A DNA stretch of 64,000 nt from an uncultured Alistipes sp. (GCA_948442615.1 CAOJSG010000001.1:1-64000); one strand, 5' to 3'. Counted from the first letter of the stretch, positions 9,888 through 19,020 are shown. Numbers and translations are program-made. The notes: generated from the letters alone by a model not told the origin.

Positions 9888-12827
9888 TTAAAACGGCAGT
9901 CCGACCGATGCGCCGAACCAGAAGTCGCCCTTGCTGGGCCGGTAGAAGGAGAGCTTGACGGTCGACGTAGCCGATGCCGGTTGGCGGAACGCATTGATGT
10001 CGAGCACGATGTCGGCGCCGGCCGACCAGATGCGACGCCACTCCATGCCGCCCCGGCCCGGACGGCGGAACTGGGCGTAGTCGCCGCCGAGGTTCAGGCG
10101 GATGCGTTTGAAGTAGATCACCGATCCGATGCCTCCCTCGGGATACCACACCGGCAGCTGATAGTCGAATGCGGCGGCCGTGTAGTTGTTCGAGACGATG
10201 TCGGCCGAGGAGAATCCGCGGGGAATCAGCCGGGTCGACTTGTAGCTCAGCGGGGCATAGCCGGCCGGGAACTTGTAGCCGCCGATCGACGTCTGGTAGT
10301 TCGCGGCGACGCGCACCGAGTGGTGCGGCGCGATGCCCGGCAGATAGGCCTGGCCGTAGAGCGAGATCAGGTCGCTGAAGAAGCCGTTCGACGGGTTGAA
10401 CGTGTAGGCGGCACTGAGCGTGTAGCCCCACCGCGGCGCGAAGTCGCGGTGCGCCATGCGCACATGGTCGGCGAAGGCCGCTCCGAACGAGAGTTTGTGC
10501 AGTCCCTTGCGGAATCCGATCCGCTGGATGTTGGAGATATGCCCGTTGTCCCATTCGATTTTGTCGAGGTCGGCCACCATGCCGTTCGAGAAGTTCCACC
10601 CTGCGGAGAGGGTGAACTGGCGGGTGCGGTGGCCCCGCTGCATGTAGAGCGGCAGCGCGGCCGACAGCCCCACGGAGTAGTACTTGTCTGGGGCGGGATG
10701 CTTCTGATAGACGGGATTTCCCGTCTGCGGGTCGTAGGTCGACAGCGAATAGAAGAGCTGGTTCCCGCCGTAGGAGGCGTCCAGATCGAGCTGCACGCCC
10801 AGTCCGGAATAGCGGACGCCCAGGTTGACGAGCGACCCTTCGGCCCGGTTCCAGCCGTAGGAGGCGTAGGCCTCGGTGCTCGACAGCAGGTTCTGCGACA
10901 GGAGCGTCACGCCCAGGTTGAGATCGATGTTGTGCTCGTCTACCGCGTCGAACGGGTTGAATGCCACGGGCATCCAGCTGTGCACGTTCACCAGGTTGGG
11001 CACCTTGCGGTAGCGCTTGCGGCGGAACCGGCCGCTTTGCAGGGTCAAGTCGGCGGCCGAGAAACGGACCGTGTCGAGATTCACCACGCCCCAGTTCGTG
11101 CGGGGCGGGTTGACCAGGTTCCGCGGCGTGCGGGCCGGTTCGACCGGAATCCGCTCGTCGTCGCCGGTCTTCTGGAACGTTACGCGGTAGCCGCGGCGGT
11201 CGTAGGTCGTGGCCAGCACGCCGTCCGCCGCGGGCGCCGGGTCGAAGGAGCCGTAGGCGGAGGTCGTCAGCCGGTATTCGCGCCGGCCCATCAGGTCGTA
11301 GCCGTGCACTTCGTCGCGCCCCGAGGCGATCGAGCCGTAGTAGAGCCATCCGTCGCCGGCGCGCAGGTCGCTCAGCGTGATGTAGGCGCCGTCGGTGATC
11401 GGGTGGAGCCCCTCCGCATCGATCCGCCCCAGGTGCATGCCCCGGTCGTCGGTCGCGATCACGTACCAAGCCACGGTCCCGTCGTCCCAGGCCAGACCGT
11501 GGAGTTCGGTGCCTTCGGGCGCCTCGAACCGCTTCTCGGAGCCGTCGGCATGCGTCACGATCACCGTGTAGCGTCCGTCCGGCGCATATTCCACCGTGCC
11601 GAGGTCGCTGCCGGCCGGCGTGGGGTAGAGCGTGCGGCGCTTCCGGTCGACCGTGTGCGGCCGTCCGTCGGACAGATCCATGTAGCAGAGCTGCGAGTTC
11701 ACGCGCTGCTCGAAGAGTTTCGACCGGCGGTATTCGGTCCACCACACGCGCCCGCCGCCGAGTGCGGGGCGTGTCGACAGGTCGCCCGTGTAGCAGACCG
11801 TTTCCTCGCGGCCCGTGCACGTGTCGATGCGCACGAAGCGCGACGGCCTGTCGAAATCGCTCTTGACGGCCAGCACCCGGCCGTCGTCGAGCGGCAGCGG
11901 CCAGCTGTAGGCGGTGTGGTTCCCCTCGGGCAGCTCGCCGGTGAGCGGCCGGGCGCTGTCGCGGGTCGGAGGCAGCGCGTCCCAGAAGGCGTTCAGCTCG
12001 TCGAACGTATTGCGGAACAGCACGCGCACGTCGGTGCGGTAGTACTTGCCCAATGCGGCGCGCGTGGTGGCCAGCACGTAGGGGTTGCGGGCGCCGTAGC
12101 GGGCCACCTTGTTCCAGATGTTCTCGCCGTAGCGGTCGTAGGCATAGGCGCAGAGCTGGTAGCCCAGCTGGTAGTGGTCGGGCACATAGTCGCGGTACGA
12201 ACCGCAGAACCATTTGTCGATGTTGCGTCTTTCGCGGGCGATGTTGCCCATGGCGCGGTAGGCCATCGTGAAGGAGGGCTGCAGTCCGCGGCCGAAGGTC
12301 GACATCTGCGTTTCGCACAGCACCGCGTCGCCCTCCATCGCCCAGATCGGCATGCAGAGCAGGCCGACGGTCGATCCCTGCTGTCCGAGCAGATAGCTCA
12401 GCGCGCGGATCACGCCGCGGTCGAGGTTGTTGTACTGCACGGCGTGGCGGTATTCGTGGGCTACCAGCTGCTTGTACCAGGGCATCGAGTAGCTCTCGAC
12501 GGCCGGCGAGGTGAGGAACTCGACGCGTTTGGGCAGGTACATCACCAGCCCGTTCGAACGGAAGTTTTCGGGGTGCATGACGAACGGGATCCGCATCGGT
12601 CCGTGCGTGAAGCCGTGGGCGATGTCGGGCCGGACGGCACGGATGGCGTGCAGGGTGCGGGCGGCCAGCGATGCGACCGTGTCGGGGTAGATCATCCGCA
12701 CGTCGGGCGTGCGGATCGTCGACCATTTCATCGGGGCGTCGGCGCCCCAGGTGTAGTATTGCGCCGAGGCCGTGCGCGCCGCAACGAGGGCGCACAGCAG
12801 CGAGAGAAGGCGGATGAGCGTTTTCAA
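9888..12827 (-). CDS. Large exported protein with HExxH (VAHEYRHAVQ) metallopeptidase motif, beta-propeller-like middle and beta-barrel-like C-terminus; probable TTG start
   Basis: N-terminus LKTLIRLLSLLCALVAARTASAQ is signal-like; HEYRH motif; alternating aromatic C-terminus ending ...GASVGLPF. The track ORF 9888..14744 extends spuriously upstream. Confidence 0.8.
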   Translation of the reverse strand: MKTLIRLLSLLCALVAARTASAQYYTWGADAPMKWSTIRTPDVRMIYPDTVASLAARTLHAIRAVRPDIAHGFTHGPMRIPFVMHPENFRSNGLVMYLPKRVEFLTSPAVESYSMPWYKQLVAHEYRHAVQYNNLDRGVIRALSYLLGQQGSTVGLLCMPIWAMEGDAVLCETQMSTFGRGLQPSFTMAYRAMGNIARERRNIDKWFCGSYRDYVPDHYQLGYQLCAYAYDRYGENIWNKVARYGARNPYVLATTRAALGKYYRTDVRVLFRNTFDELNAFWDALPPTRDSARPLTGELPEGNHTAYSWPLPLDDGRVLAVKSDFDRPSRFVRIDTCTGREETVCYTGDLSTRPALGGGRVWWTEYRRSKLFEQRVNSQLCYMDLSDGRPHTVDRKRRTLYPTPAGSDLGTVEYAPDGRYTVIVTHADGSEKRFEAPEGTELHGLAWDDGTVAWYVIATDDRGMHLGRIDAEGLHPITDGAYITLSDLRAGDGWLYYGSIASGRDEVHGYDLMGRREYRLTTSAYGSFDPAPAADGVLATTYDRRGYRVTFQKTGDDERIPVEPARTPRNLVNPPRTNWGVVNLDTVRFSAADLTLQSGRFRRKRYRKVPNLVNVHSWMPVAFNPFDAVDEHNIDLNLGVTLLSQNLLSSTEAYASYGWNRAEGSLVNLGVRYSGLGVQLDLDASYGGNQLFYSLSTYDPQTGNPVYQKHPAPDKYYSVGLSAALPLYMQRGHRTRQFTLSAGWNFSNGMVADLDKIEWDNGHISNIQRIGFRKGLHKLSFGAAFADHVRMAHRDFAPRWGYTLSAAYTFNPSNGFFSDLISLYGQAYLPGIAPHHSVRVAANYQTSIGGYKFPAGYAPLSYKSTRLIPRGFSSADIVSNNYTAAAFDYQLPVWYPEGGIGSVIYFKRIRLNLGGDYAQFRRPGRGGMEWRRIWSAGADIVLDINAFRQPASATSTVKLSFYRPSKGDFWFGASVGLPF

Positions 12828-13000
12828 TTTCCGTTGTTTTATGCGGTTATGCGCTTTCGGCGCGGCATTCCGCCTGCGTTTTCCGAGTCCGGCCGCGCGG
12901 TGATGCCGGCGCATGCGCCGGTCCGGAAGGATCCGTCCGCGGCGAAGCCGGAACGGCCGGTTCCGAAGATGCCCGTCCGCGGCGGCGGTGCGTTCGCCGG

Positions 13001-13348
13001 TCAGCTTCCGGCGCGTTTGCAGCGATAGCCCGTTTCGAGCAGGATCTCCACGATCCGGTCGCGGTGGTCGCCCTGGATGATGATCTCGCCCTCTTTGGCG
13101 GCGCCGCCCACGCCGCAGCGCTTTTTCAGCAGCCGGGCCAGTTCGGTCAGGTCGTCCGCCGTGCCGACGAATCCCCGCACCAGCGTCGCCACCTTGCCGC
13201 CCCGGTGTTTGCGGTCGAGCCACACGCGCAGATCCTGCTGTGCGGGCGGCAGCGTGGCGGGTTCGTCCCGTTCGTCCGTGCGGTATGCGAAATCCGGATC
13301 GGTCGAGTAGACCATTCCCAGGCGTGCTTTCCAGTCGTTGTTTCCCAT
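13001..13348 (-). CDS. eIF1/SUI1-family translation initiation factor (YciH-like)
   Basis: MGNNDWKARLGMVYSTDPDF...LDRKHRGGKVATLVRGFVGTADDLTELARLLKKRCGVGGAAKEGEIIIQGDHRDRIVEILLETGY. Confidence 0.92.
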   Translation of the reverse strand: MGNNDWKARLGMVYSTDPDFAYRTDERDEPATLPPAQQDLRVWLDRKHRGGKVATLVRGFVGTADDLTELARLLKKRCGVGGAAKEGEIIIQGDHRDRIVEILLETGYRCKRAGS

Positions 13349-13469
13349 AGGCCGTATGCGGGTCGGTCGTCGCATGCCGTGCGGCGGCGTGCGCCGCCGA
13401 CGACGACTCCGGACCGCAGGCGGGTGCGGTCGAATGCCGGAATCGCGCGGACGAATTGCGACCCGTTAT

Positions 13470-13501
13470 TTTGCACAAAAATACGAAATTTATTATCTTT
13501 G
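13470..13501 (+). promoter_or_regulatory. Bacteroidetes promoter TTTG-N20-TATCTTTG for the DUF4435 gene
   Basis: ttttgcacaaaaatacgaaatttattatctttg; -7 element ends 7 nt before the ATG at 13509. Confidence 0.75.
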
Positions 13502-13508
13502 TTAGCAT

Positions 13509-14597
13509 ATGGTACGCAAGATCGCCGAAAAACTGCGCAGGTGGAATCCTTTTTCCGCGGATCCGCAGCCCGAGCCGCTGCCGCCCGCGCTCGTCGAACC
13601 GGGACGGCGGCTGGTGCGCGTGTACGTCGAGGGGTACGAGGACGTGGCCTTCTGGCGCGGCATCTTCGACCATTTCCGCAACCCTTATTTGCGTTTCGAG
13701 ATCTCGGTGCCCAACCGCGAGGATCTGCCCAAAGGGAAAAAGGTGCTGCTGGCCACGGTCCCCCGCTCGTCGGAGGAGCTGCTGCTGTGCGTCGATTCCG
13801 ATTTCGATTTCCTGTTCGGCGACCGTACGGAGCAGTCGCGTACGGTGAACGACAGCCCCTATCTGTTCCACACCTACGCCTACGCCACGGAGAACTACCT
13901 CTGCTACGCCCCTTCGCTGCACAACGTCTGCGTGAAGGCGACCAAGAACGATACGCGCATCTTCGATTTCGAACGCTTCCTGGCCGACTATTCGCAGGCG
14001 ATCTACCCCGTGTTTCTGTGGTATGTCCTTTCGGCCCATCCCGAGACGGAGAATGTCTTCACGCTGGCCGATTTCAAGGCGACGGTCCGGATCGGCTATC
14101 TCGACCTGGCGGACAACGGGGCGCAGACCCTCGAGTGGCTGCGGCGCAATGTCGCCCGGCGCGAACGGGGGCTGCGGGCCAAGAATCCCGCCATGGCCGA
14201 GGCGCTGCCCCGGTTCGAGGAGCGGCTGAAGAGCCGCGGGCTGACCCCCGAGACGACCTACCTTTTCATGCACGGCCATACGCTGATGGACAACGTCGTG
14301 CTCGTGCTGCTCAACTGCGTGTGCGAGAAGCTGCGGCAGATGTCCATCGCCAAAATCACCGGGTCGCGCAAGAAGGGGGTGGCGCTGAAGAACGAGATGG
14401 CCAACTATAACAATTCGCTGCGTTCGATCCGCGACGTGCTGCTGGACAACGAGAACTATACGGGATGCCCGCTCTACAAGCGGCTCGAGCGCGATATCGA
14501 ACGTTATCTGTCCCGTACGATCCGCGGCATGAAGCTGCGGGGCGAGCTGCCCGGCGAATCGGTGCTCGACATTCTGCGCTGCGTCGGGCGCAAATGA
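13509..14597 (+). CDS. DUF4435 domain-containing protein
   Basis: VRVYVEGYEDVAFWRGIFDHF...LLLCVDSDFDFLFG...HTYAYATENYLCYAPSLHNVC; pattern of the DUF4435/TOPRIM-like family. Confidence 0.8.
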   Translation: MVRKIAEKLRRWNPFSADPQPEPLPPALVEPGRRLVRVYVEGYEDVAFWRGIFDHFRNPYLRFEISVPNREDLPKGKKVLLATVPRSSEELLLCVDSDFDFLFGDRTEQSRTVNDSPYLFHTYAYATENYLCYAPSLHNVCVKATKNDTRIFDFERFLADYSQAIYPVFLWYVLSAHPETENVFTLADFKATVRIGYLDLADNGAQTLEWLRRNVARRERGLRAKNPAMAEALPRFEERLKSRGLTPETTYLFMHGHTLMDNVVLVLLNCVCEKLRQMSIAKITGSRKKGVALKNEMANYNNSLRSIRDVLLDNENYTGCPLYKRLERDIERYLSRTIRGMKLRGELPGESVLDILRCVGRK

Positions 14598-14629
14598 CCC
14601 CGGGAACGGTCGGTTGCGGAATGCGAAAA

Positions 14630-14902
14630 TTCGCGCTTGCGGATCGGCGCCGCGGCAGGCTTTCGCCGCTGCCGCCCGCTCTCCGGTCTGCCGCCGGGCG
14701 AACGGCGATGCGGTCGCGAGCGCCTTTTCGGGCGAATCTGCCATTCCGGCGTCGACGACCTCGATGCTTTCCGTCCTATTCCGGCCGCGATCTCCTCCCG
14801 GCGGGCGTTCAGCCGGTCGCGCAAGCCGTCGAACTGATTCCGATACGTATCAAGTCCGGTGGCGAAGAGCCCGATGCGGGTCTGCGTCGTTGGGGCTTCC
14901 AT
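14630..14902 (-). pseudogene. Truncated, frameshifted remnant of an L-arabinose/L-fucose isomerase-family gene (N-terminus only)
   Basis: MEAPTTQTRIGLFATGLDTYRNQFDGLRDRLNARREEIAAGIGRK, then after a frameshift near 14771 IEVVDAGMADSPEKALATASPFARR; matches the N-terminal pattern of 28541..30022 (RVGVFGIGYDVYWKQFPGLEEEMK...VLDFGIVDSPERAYEA). Confidence 0.7.
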
Positions 14903-15079
14903 GAAAGTAATAGCTGGATTTTTAGCGAAAATAGACACTCCGTCGCAGGCGCTGTTTCTCTCATTGATTCGATTATTTCATTTTATGACATGAATCTTTG
15001 TCGAGATATGCAGGCTTATGTGAATATTTATTCCTATAATTGTACGGATGATTTCAAAATTTGCCGCTATCATTTTTTT

Positions 15080-16012
15080 ATGATGGAAGAGAGCCATGCA
15101 AAATACCTGATGTCGAACGACCGGGACATGCTCTGGGGGATGGTCGTGACCACGGCCGGATACCAGAACATTCCGCCGCAGGCCGAATATCCGTCGCGCA
15201 ACCATTCCGCCCGCTATCTTTTTTCGACCGAGAAGGGCCGTATCCTGAACGAATACCAGCTGGTCTACATCACCCGGGGCCGGGGGCAGTTCGTCTCCGC
15301 CCGGCAGAAGGAGTGCGAAATCCGGGAGGGCGACATGTTCCTGCTCTTTCCGGGCGAATGGCACAGCTACCGTCCCGATCCGCAGACCGGATGGCACGAA
15401 TCCTGGGTCGGATTCACGGGCCCGGATATCGAGAAACGGGTGGCTTCGCGGTTTTTCGTGCGGGAAAAGGCCGTCTTCAGCGTCGGCATCCACGAGGAGA
15501 TCTGCCGTCTTTACCGCTGGGCCGCGACCGTAGCCCGGCAGCAGGGGACGGGCCATCAGCAGATCCTGGCGGGGATCGTCAACCTGCTGCTCGGATTCGC
15601 GTACAGCGAGGACCGACAGATGGCCTTCCGTGACAAGAACATCGACGGGCAGATCGCCAAAGCGAAAATTCTGATGCAGGAGCACATCGAACAAAACATA
15701 CCGGGAGAAGCGATCGCCAGGCAGATCGGGATGGGATACTCCTGGTTCCGCCGCATCTTCAAGGAGTACACGGGATTCGCCCCCAAACAGTACATGCAGG
15801 AGCTGAAGATCTCAAAATCGAAGGAGCTGCTCACCAATTCCGGAATGAGCTGCCGGCAGATCGCCTGTGCCGTAGGGTTCGAGACGCCCTCATACTTCAA
15901 CATCGTATTCAAAAAGAAAACAGGAATGACTCCTTCCAAATACAGGGAATTCACACAAGGAAGCCTCCTGAAACCGCAGAACGAACAGACCATAAAATCC
16001 GAATATTTATGA
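15080..16012 (+). CDS. AraC-family transcriptional regulator (cupin plus HTH)
   Basis: LVYITRGRGQFVSARQKECEIREGDMFLLFPGEWHSYRP ... two HTHs (IARQIGMGYSWFRRIFKEYTGFAPKQY; IACAVGFETPSYFNIVFKKKTGMTPSKYRE). Confidence 0.9.
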   Translation: MMEESHAKYLMSNDRDMLWGMVVTTAGYQNIPPQAEYPSRNHSARYLFSTEKGRILNEYQLVYITRGRGQFVSARQKECEIREGDMFLLFPGEWHSYRPDPQTGWHESWVGFTGPDIEKRVASRFFVREKAVFSVGIHEEICRLYRWAATVARQQGTGHQQILAGIVNLLLGFAYSEDRQMAFRDKNIDGQIAKAKILMQEHIEQNIPGEAIARQIGMGYSWFRRIFKEYTGFAPKQYMQELKISKSKELLTNSGMSCRQIACAVGFETPSYFNIVFKKKTGMTPSKYREFTQGSLLKPQNEQTIKSEYL

Positions 16013-18036
16013 AGAAATCCTTTCTCTGCGCCCTTGCCGGCCTGCTCTTTTCGGGCTACGGCTATGGTGCGCCGGGCGACGCGATCACCGCGTGCAGCCA
16101 CACGATCTCGCTGAAGACGCCCGGGAATCCGGCCGTCGACTATCCGCTCACGCCCCGCCCCGGCGACGGCCGCTTTCTGCTGGAGGCGGGCCGCATGCTC
16201 CCCGTCTCCGTCGTCGCCACCGAGACGCCGCACGACGACGGCCGTACGGTCGAGGTGTGCATCACGGCGCTGAAAGAGGTCTGGTTTCAATACAGCCAGA
16301 CCCTCGAAACCGAATTCGTCCACGGCGAATGCCAGTTCCTGATGCCGGGCTTCTGGTACCGCCAGAATCTCCGGTCGCCGGAAGAGGCGCCCTCGTTCCG
16401 CGTGGCCGACGGCTGGACCGTCCGCGAAGACCGTCTCAGCACACCGCTCACGGGTATCTTCGACCCGGCCAGCGGAAAATTCCGCACGGTGCTGCGTGCG
16501 TGCGGGTCCGGCTGCGATGCGCTGACCACCCATCCGAGCGGCGAGGTGATCCTCTCGGGCGATACGTCGATCGGATTCACGGGCTTCGAGAACGTCGGGG
16601 GCCGTGCCGCGCTCCGCTTCGGATTTCCCTATCAGGAGACGCCCTACTGCTACAACAGCAAACTCACGCTGGCCCCGCCGGTCCGCGCCTACCGGCACCT
16701 GCCCGAGGGCGCAACGGTCGTGCTCCGCTGGGAACTCCGCTGCGGCGAGGCTGCGGACTTCTCCGATTTCGTACGCAAGACCTGGGAGTACAGCTACGAC
16801 TGCCTGCGGCCCGCGGCTCCCGAACCGGCCTATTCGGACGAGCGGATGAAGGAGGTGCTGTCCGCCTATTTCACGGCGGCTCACGTAGACGGATATCCGC
16901 TGAAATACATGTCCGGGGAGCAGCTCCGCACGGCCGACTGCGCTTCCAACGGCCATGCCGAGGTGGGCTTCGTGGGGCGGGTGCTGCTCAATGCGTTCAA
17001 CGCCCTCGAATACGGATACGAACAGGGCCGTGCCGACCTCGTCGGCCTGGCCGGGGCGACCTTCGACAGCTACGAGCGCAACGGGTTCACGGCCGGCGGC
17101 TTCATCCGCGAGTTCGTCGACTTCGGAAACGGCACGGAGACCGATGTGTTCAGCATCCGCCGTCAGAGCGAGGGCGTTTCTGCGCTGCTCCACTACCTGC
17201 ACTATGAAAAGAGACACGGCCGCAAGCATCCCGGACTGGAGCGGAAGGTGGCCTGCATTCTGAACGCATTCCTGCAGCTGCAGGCCGAAGACGGCAGCTT
17301 CCCCCGGAAATTCCGCGACGACCGGACGACGGTCGACGCCAGCGGCGGCAGCACCCCCTCGGCCACGCTTCCGCTGGTCATGGCTTACCGCTACTTCGGC
17401 GACAGACGCTACCTCGCCTCCGCCGAAAAGACGGCCCGCTACCTCGAATCGGAGATCATCGGCAAGGCCGATTATTTCTCGTCGACACTCGACGCCAACT
17501 GCGAAGACAAGGAGGCTTCGCTCTATGCGGCGACGGCCATGTACTACCTGGCGCTGGCCGGCGACCGCGAATCCCGCAGCCACTATGCCGCCATGGCTCG
17601 CCGAGCCGCCTATTTCGCGCTTTCGTGGTATTACCTCTGGGACGTGCCCTTCGCCCCGGGACAGATGCTCGGGGACCTGGGGCTGAAAACGCGCGGCTGG
17701 GGCAACGTCTCGGTCGAGAACAACCACATCGACGTCTTCGTATTCGAGTTCTGTTCGGTCCTCGATTGGCTGGGACGGGAGTTCGGCGAGAAACGTTTCA
17801 CCGATTTCGCCGAGGTGATCGGAAGCTCGATGCGTCAGCTCCTTCCGGTGGAAGAGCGGCTGTGCGGCGTCGCGAAGCCGGGTTACTATCCCGAGGTCGT
17901 GCAGCACACCAACTGGGATTACGGCAAGAATGGCAAGGGATTCTACAACGATATCTTCGCTCCGGGCTGGACCGTGGCGTCGTTGTGGGAGATGCTCACC
18001 CCGGGCCGTGCGGAGCGGTTCCTGAACGGGAAATAG
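16009..18036 (+). CDS. Secreted (alpha/alpha)6-barrel glycosidase-like protein
   Basis: Signal peptide MKKSFLCALAGLLFSGYGYG; ATGA overlap with the AraC stop; six-hairpin-like C-terminal half (SPRKF..D; HIDVFVFEF; FYNDIFAPGWTVASLWE). Confidence 0.7.
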   Translation: MKKSFLCALAGLLFSGYGYGAPGDAITACSHTISLKTPGNPAVDYPLTPRPGDGRFLLEAGRMLPVSVVATETPHDDGRTVEVCITALKEVWFQYSQTLETEFVHGECQFLMPGFWYRQNLRSPEEAPSFRVADGWTVREDRLSTPLTGIFDPASGKFRTVLRACGSGCDALTTHPSGEVILSGDTSIGFTGFENVGGRAALRFGFPYQETPYCYNSKLTLAPPVRAYRHLPEGATVVLRWELRCGEAADFSDFVRKTWEYSYDCLRPAAPEPAYSDERMKEVLSAYFTAAHVDGYPLKYMSGEQLRTADCASNGHAEVGFVGRVLLNAFNALEYGYEQGRADLVGLAGATFDSYERNGFTAGGFIREFVDFGNGTETDVFSIRRQSEGVSALLHYLHYEKRHGRKHPGLERKVACILNAFLQLQAEDGSFPRKFRDDRTTVDASGGSTPSATLPLVMAYRYFGDRRYLASAEKTARYLESEIIGKADYFSSTLDANCEDKEASLYAATAMYYLALAGDRESRSHYAAMARRAAYFALSWYYLWDVPFAPGQMLGDLGLKTRGWGNVSVENNHIDVFVFEFCSVLDWLGREFGEKRFTDFAEVIGSSMRQLLPVEERLCGVAKPGYYPEVVQHTNWDYGKNGKGFYNDIFAPGWTVASLWEMLTPGRAERFLNGK

Positions 18037-18053
18037 CGCCGGTCCCGGTCGCA

Positions 18054-18100
18054 ACAATCGGAGAGGCCGCCCCGGGTTTTCGGGGCGGCCTCTCCGATTG
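18054..18100. terminator. Long GC-rich hairpin after the glycosidase-like gene
   Basis: caatcggagaggccgccccgggttttcggggcggcctctccgattg. Confidence 0.7.
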
Positions 18101-18352
18101 TGCCGGTCGGATTGCAGCATAGACATCCGAACCGGTGAAGCGAGCCGGTTTTTTACGAACGGGAACGACGGAGAAGGCGCCGCGTCCGCACGGGGGCGGC
18201 GTATGCGGCGCAGGAGGATTGCATCGCCGGATAGTGCGAAACAAAGCGGGCGGCCGAATCGCGGCCGATTTCCTGCCCCTTCGAGAACAGGTCGCGAATC
18301 GGACCTGAAAATCGGCTTTCCGTTGCTTTGATCGGTACTCCCTGAAAACGAA

Positions 18353-18387
18353 AAAAACCTTATGTATCATCGATACATAAGGTTTTT
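18353..18387 (-). terminator. Ancestral tRNA-His terminator, now separated from the tRNA by the island
   Basis: Perfect 16-bp arms AAAAACCTTATGTATC/GATACATAAGGTTTTT; same position and orientation relative to the 23-bp att repeat as the hairpin at 47798-47834. Confidence 0.75.
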
Positions 18388-18420
18388 CGCTTCGTGCCGC
18401 TCTCCCTTTCGGAGAGCCCG

Positions 18421-18443
18421 GGGTGGAAGAAGGGGCTCGAACC
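18421..18443. repeat. att direct repeat (distal), GGGTGGAAGAAGGGGCTCGAACC
   Basis: Identical to 47868..47890, the 3' end of tRNA-His. Confidence 0.92.
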
Positions 18444-18561
18444 TATGATTATTTACCTCTATATATCAATGTGTTGTAGCTGATTCTTCGTTGTCGGGTC
18501 ACTGGTTTGTTGGGGTAATTTTACGTCCCAATACTTTCCCTTGCTACAAAGCAAAGATACG

Positions 18562-18783
18562 TTATATGTTTCTCATCTCAAAATATGATCCAATAAATCT
18601 GATCTCCAACTCGCGGGAGCGTTGATTGTAAATCGACCATTGGGGATAGTCGCAGTCGACGACCAGCACGTCCCGCTGCAAGGTATAGTGGAGATGGCTG
18701 GCAAGCAGAACGGTGAAGGTTGATTTTCCGACGCCGCCTTTTTGATTGCATACGGTAATGCTTACAGGTGTGTTTCCCCATAA
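18562..18783 (-). pseudogene. Truncated TraA/ParA-like ATPase (N-terminal fragment only)
   Basis: Read in the frame not shown by the track: ...GNTPVSITVCNQKGGVGKSTFTVLLASHLHYTLQRDVLVVDCDYPQWSIYNQRSRELEIRFIGSYFEMRNI*; deviant Walker A NQKGGVGKST and DCDYPQ motif typical of Bacteroides TraA/ParA. Confidence 0.85.
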
Positions 18784-18837
18784 TTTATTTCTTCAGGAAG
18801 GCGCGATTTAACAAGTTTGTTCAAGAGTGCGTTCACG

Positions 18838-18857
18838 CACGAACTCCCGAGTTCGTG
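18838..18857. repeat. Perfect inverted repeat CACGAACTC-CC-GAGTTCGTG upstream of the traA fragment
   Basis: 9-bp arms, 2-nt centre. Confidence 0.8.
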
Positions 18858-19020
18858 AATTCAGGAATAAGGTCCGGCACGAACAAAGGGAAGCATTTCA
18901 TCGCGGAGGAACAGAGGACGGAAACTGTTCCCGAAATCCTGAAAAACAGGATCAATGAACAAATACAATAGCAGTTTCATGGATGGATTGTTGGACGTTT
19001 GCCCGCAAGGTAGTGCGGTT

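Noticed and set aside
9981-13028. 1015-aa plus-strand ORF
   Set aside because: Antisense to a convincing exported protein; low-complexity Arg/Val/Gly/His-rich translation typical of GC-rich antisense frames
12828-14744. N-terminal extension of the track ORF 9888..14744
   Set aside because: Runs antisense through SUI1 (other frame) and DUF4435; the real protein begins near 12827 with a signal peptide
18578-18781. 67-aa ORF MGKHTCKHYRMQSKRRRRK...
   Set aside because: Wrong frame of the TraA/ParA fragment
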